From DASRVA01 sp050732935 (lineage in GTDB: Bacteria; Gemmatimonadota; Gemmatimonadetes; JACCXV01; JAHWKZ01), in contig JBOHRW010000141.1 in the NCBI GenBank assembly GCA_050732935.1, positions 1 to 9,912 of the forward strand: a stretch of DNA of 9,912 nt, written 5' to 3'. Both the position numbers and the translations under genes were made by a program. The first letter of the stretch is position 1, and each line of letters begins with the position of its first letter. The notes below the pieces were generated by a model, which was not told the DNA's origin, made no database searches, and was given only the letters and a program-made list of their open reading frames with translations. Of this stretch, positions 8,057-9,912 are shown piece by piece.

Positions 8057-8856
8057 GCGGCGATGCCAGGACGATGGCCGACCTCGGCCGGCGGCTGACC
8101 CTCACCGTCGACGGCGGCCGGAAGCTCCTCCTCCCGTTCCTGACCGCGGGTTACCCTGATCCCGCGACGACCACGCGCGCGCTGGCCGGGCTCGCCGATG
8201 CGGGCGCCGACGCGATCGAGCTGGGAGTGCCGTTCTCGGACCCGCTCGCGGACGGGCCGGTGATCGCCGCCGCCTCCGAGCGGGCGCTCGCCGGCGGGCT
8301 GACCCTGGAGGGCACCCTGCGGCTCGCCTCGGCCTGCCCGCCCGACGGGCCGCCGCTCGTCCTGTTCACCTACCTCAACCCGCTGCACGCCCGCGGATTC
8401 CCGCGGGCGGCGGCGGACATCCGCGCGGTGGGGATCGCGGCCGTCCTCGTCGCGGATCTGCCGTTCGACGAGGGCCGGGACGTCAGGGCGGCTCTGGAGG
8501 ACGAGGGATTGCCGCTGGTTCCGCTGGCCGCCCCCACCACCCCGGAGGCGCGGCTGCGCGCGCTGGCCCGCGAGGCGCGCGGCTTCGTCTACCTGATCGC
8601 GCGGACCGGGGTGACCGGAACGGGGGCCGACTCCGATCGCCGCCTTGCGGATCGGGTGCGCGTCCTACGCGAGGGCACGGGGCTGGCGATCGTGATCGGT
8701 TTCGGGATCGGCGACGTGGAGGCGGCCAGGCGGGCGGCGGCAGTTGGCGATGGCATCGTGGTCGGCAGCGCGTTCGTCGAGCGGTTGGGGAGGGATGGGG
8801 TCGAGGCGGCGGTGGAGTGGGTCGGCACGCTGAGACGGGCCCTCGACGCCGGATAG
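8053..8856 (+). CDS. trpA: Tryptophan synthase alpha chain TrpA
   Basis: TrpA cleaves indole-3-glycerol phosphate to indole and glyceraldehyde 3-phosphate and passes indole through a tunnel to TrpB. It is a 267-residue TIM barrel of usual length. Visible: LLPFLTAGYPD 26-36, catalytic Glu56 and Asp67 in AIELGVPFSDPLADGP, LFTYLNPLHARG 104-115, VADLPFDE 133-140, the flexible-loop segment VYLIARTGVTGTG 179-191, and the phosphate-site segments GFGIGD 216-221 and GDGIVVGSAFV 232-242. The start is GTG 8053, whose GTGA overlaps the HD-GYP stop by 4 nt as at the other junctions of this run. ATG 8074 is an alternative seven codons in, but its AGGA lies too close to serve as a ribosome site. trpA is separated from trpB by the HEAT and HD-GYP genes. 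It is the last gene of the run; no intrinsic terminator is visible after it. Confidence 0.96.
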   Translation: MSGDARTMADLGRRLTLTVDGGRKLLLPFLTAGYPDPATTTRALAGLADAGADAIELGVPFSDPLADGPVIAAASERALAGGLTLEGTLRLASACPPDGPPLVLFTYLNPLHARGFPRAAADIRAVGIAAVLVADLPFDEGRDVRAALEDEGLPLVPLAAPTTPEARLRALAREARGFVYLIARTGVTGTGADSDRRLADRVRVLREGTGLAIVIGFGIGDVEAARRAAAVGDGIVVGSAFVERLGRDGVEAAVEWVGTLRRALDAG

Positions 8857-8880
8857 CGGGCGTTGAAAATGGCCAAGCCA

Positions 8881-8910
8881 AATTGACGGCTCATCGATGA
8901 CCGGTAAATT
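8881..8910. promoter_or_regulatory. 30-bp imperfect dyad overlapping the promoter, candidate operator
   Basis: The core TCATCGATGA (8891-8900) is a perfect 10-bp palindrome. The ten bases on each side continue the symmetry at 7 of 10 positions, with AATT at both outer ends. The dyad exactly spans the -35 box, the spacer and the -10 box, the classic position for a dimeric repressor. No regulator gene for it is visible next to it in this window. Confidence 0.45.
8883..8910 (+). promoter_or_regulatory. Candidate sigma-70-type promoter for the TIM-barrel gene
   Basis: TTGACG (8883-8888, 5 of 6 to the -35 consensus) and TAAATT (8905-8910, 4 of 6 to the -10 consensus) are separated by 16 nt in an AT-rich pocket of the trpA downstream gap. 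Transcription would start near 8917, giving a leader of about 58 nt. This suggests the gene at 8975 is not only read through from the trp operon. Confidence 0.55.
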
Positions 8911-8948
8911 GGCGCTCCACGATCGACCTACCGGACGATTCCTTCAGG

Positions 8949-8968
8949 GCGGCCCCGCGGCCGCGGAG
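8949..8968 (+). promoter_or_regulatory. Leader hairpin next to the ribosome-binding site of the TIM-barrel gene
   Basis: GCGGCC (8949-8954) pairs with GGCCGC (8959-8964) around the loop CCGC, a 6-bp all-GC stem. It is followed at once by GGAG (8965-8968), the Shine-Dalgarno 6 nt before the TTG start at 8975. The GGAG decides the start, because an in-frame TGA at 8969-8971 rules out anything upstream. The stem could affect translation; no ligand or partner is suggested. Confidence 0.4.
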
Positions 8969-8974
8969 TGACCC

Positions 8975-9772
8975 TTGGCTCAGCGGTTCGCGATCAGCAC
9001 GGCCTTTGCCGACGTCAGCCGCCAGATCGACCTGCTCGCCGACAAGGAGCTGGGCGTCGAGATCACCCTGTACGACACCGAATGGCTGCTCCACCTCGAG
9101 AAGACGACGACCGTGCGGAAGCTGGGCGACGAGCTCGTTGCGCGCGGGATCGAGGTGACCGTCCACGCGCCCATCTTCGACCTGAACCCGGGAAGCCTCG
9201 ATCCGGTCGTCCGGAAGCACACCCGCCAGTGCTGGGAGAAGTCGATCGGGGTCGCGGGAGCCCTGGGCGCCCGCCACATCAACTTCCACACCGGGCACAT
9301 GCCGCTGCTGCCGGCCTCGACCTTCCCCGGCTGGATGGCGCTGTCGATCGAGACGTGGGAGCGACTGGTCGGCCTGGCTGCGGATGCGGGGATGCGGCTT
9401 CTCCTGGAAAACATGTTCGAGCCGACGCCGCGGGTGCTGCTGGATCTGAGGGACCAGCTCGACGGTCGTCACGTAGGCTTCACGCTCGACGTCGGCCACC
9501 TCCATGTCTACGGGACGGTGTCGCCCGAGACGTGGTGGCGGGAGCTGGGCGAAGGGATCCTCGAGGTGCACCTGCATGACAACGACACGTTCGGGGACGA
9601 CCACCTGCCGATCGGGCAGGGGGCGATCGACTGGAAGCGCGCGTTCGAGGACCTCTTCCGCTACGCGCCGGAGGCGGTCAAGGTGATCGAGATGCCGGTC
9701 GAGGCGGCGCTCGAGAGCCTGGTTCGAATCCGCGCCGGCGGCTACGGCGACCGACAGCTGGAGCTCCTGTGA
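8975..9772 (+). CDS. Sugar-phosphate isomerase/epimerase-like TIM-barrel protein (xylose isomerase-like/AP endonuclease 2 fold)
   Basis: This 265-residue cytoplasmic protein has the metal-dependent (beta/alpha)8 barrel shared by sugar isomerases, epimerases and endonuclease IV. Likely metal or active-site residues sit at the strand ends: H64 in VTVHAP, H105 in INFHTGH, E145 in LLLENMF, D172 and H175 in TLDVGHLHVYG, H199 and H201 in EVHLHDND, and E239 in VIEMPVE. A GQGAIDW motif at 214-220 (as in 'GxGxIDW') is typical of the family. The start is TTG 8975, the only start allowed by an in-frame stop at 8969-8971, with GGAG 6 nt upstream. It has its own candidate promoter and dyad. A small ORF overlaps its stop by GTGA. 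The substrate cannot be told from sequence: members include hydroxypyruvate isomerases, inosose dehydratases and cobamide-remodelling enzymes (CbiR). It has no evident link to tryptophan synthesis. Confidence 0.85.
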   Translation: MAQRFAISTAFADVSRQIDLLADKELGVEITLYDTEWLLHLEKTTTVRKLGDELVARGIEVTVHAPIFDLNPGSLDPVVRKHTRQCWEKSIGVAGALGARHINFHTGHMPLLPASTFPGWMALSIETWERLVGLAADAGMRLLLENMFEPTPRVLLDLRDQLDGRHVGFTLDVGHLHVYGTVSPETWWRELGEGILEVHLHDNDTFGDDHLPIGQGAIDWKRAFEDLFRYAPEAVKVIEMPVEAALESLVRIRAGGYGDRQLELL

Positions 9773-9885
9773 GGACCGGCGCCGGAAGCCACCGCGCGCT
9801 CGCCTTGGCCGCGGCCCTCGCGACGCTCGCCGGCGCGGGGCTCGCGCCGCCCTGCCCTGTGGAGACGGGGATGTCGCCCTCATAG
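9769..9885 (+). pseudogene. Short ORF with signal-peptide-like start, possibly the frameshifted 5' end of a secreted-protein gene
   Basis: A GTG at 9769 overlaps the TIM-barrel stop by 4 nt (GTGA) and encodes 38 residues, ending at TAG 9883-9885. The product begins MRTGAGSHR and continues with a hydrophobic stretch, ALALAAALATLAGAGLA (residues 10-26), that looks like a signal peptide; then it stops almost at once. In another frame, from about 9852 to the right edge, the sequence is open and reads LPCGDGDVALIGNVVTVTIV, which looks like mature protein. A single indel near 9845-9857 would join the two. It may be a real frameshift, a sequencing or assembly error in GC-rich DNA, or a chance ORF. 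No function can be given. Confidence 0.35.
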
Positions 9886-9912
9886 GGAACGTCGTTACAG
9901 TCACCATAGTGT

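Noticed and set aside
8857..8882. Intrinsic terminator after trpA
   Set aside because: There is no stable hairpin followed by a T-run in these bases; GCCAA/TTGGC at 8877-8913 gives only a 5-bp stem across a large loop.
8975..9772. Naming the TIM-barrel protein as CbiR, hydroxypyruvate isomerase or endonuclease IV
   Set aside because: The fold and metal ligands fit the broad superfamily, but I see no motif that separates these subfamilies, and the neighbours give no hint.
8891..9907. Minus-strand ORF of 338 codons opposite the TIM-barrel gene
   Set aside because: It is Arg/His-rich without a recognisable family and lies opposite a gene with conserved metal ligands and a good ribosome site.
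9780..9912. Minus-strand open frame at the right edge reading HYGDCNDVPYEGD before entering low-complexity Ala/Pro sequence
   Set aside because: It could be the 3' part of a gene coming from the right, but it then runs on through the TIM-barrel gene with no stop where a C-terminus would be expected, and no family is recognisable.

Overview
The window is GC-rich bacterial chromosomal DNA from a tryptophan biosynthesis locus. The genes are tightly packed, several use GTG or TTG starts, and LexA has the 'SS.TVH.HL..LE.KG' type of winged helix. This suggests a free-living high-GC bacterium (Acidobacteriota, Myxococcota or a related uncultured phylum are plausible), but nothing in the sequence fixes the phylum.

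Layout. (1) 1-377: the C-terminal end of a sodium:dicarboxylate/glutamate symporter, running in from the left edge. (2) 353-1435: trpD, overlapping the transporter by 25 nt. (3) 1436-1617: a convergent intergenic stretch with GC-rich hairpins. (4) 1618-2223, minus strand: lexA. (5) 2259-8856, plus strand: a six-gene run, trpC, trpF, trpB, a HEAT-repeat protein, an HD-GYP protein and trpA. Every junction in this run is a 4-nt stop/start overlap (GTGA or ATGA). (6) 8857-8974: an intergenic gap holding a good promoter candidate covered by a 30-bp dyad. (7) 8975-9772: a sugar-phosphate isomerase/epimerase-like TIM-barrel protein with a TTG start. (8) 9769 to the edge: the start of a secreted-protein-like ORF, overlapping by 4 nt, that stops after 38 codons and may be frameshifted.

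How the genes work together. TrpD, TrpC, TrpF, TrpB and TrpA cover the steps from anthranilate to tryptophan. Anthranilate synthase (trpE/trpG) is not in the window and must be encoded elsewhere. lexA, on the opposite strand, separates trpD from the rest, and its candidate promoter and operator-like repeat lie inside the 5' coding end of trpC.

The most unusual feature is the pair of regulatory-type genes (HEAT repeat and HD-GYP) between trpB and trpA. These two genes are normally adjacent because their products form one enzyme complex. The two inserted proteins appear to share a related N-terminal module, so they may form a functional pair. A link between tryptophan synthesis and cyclic-dinucleotide signalling is an inference from gene order only.
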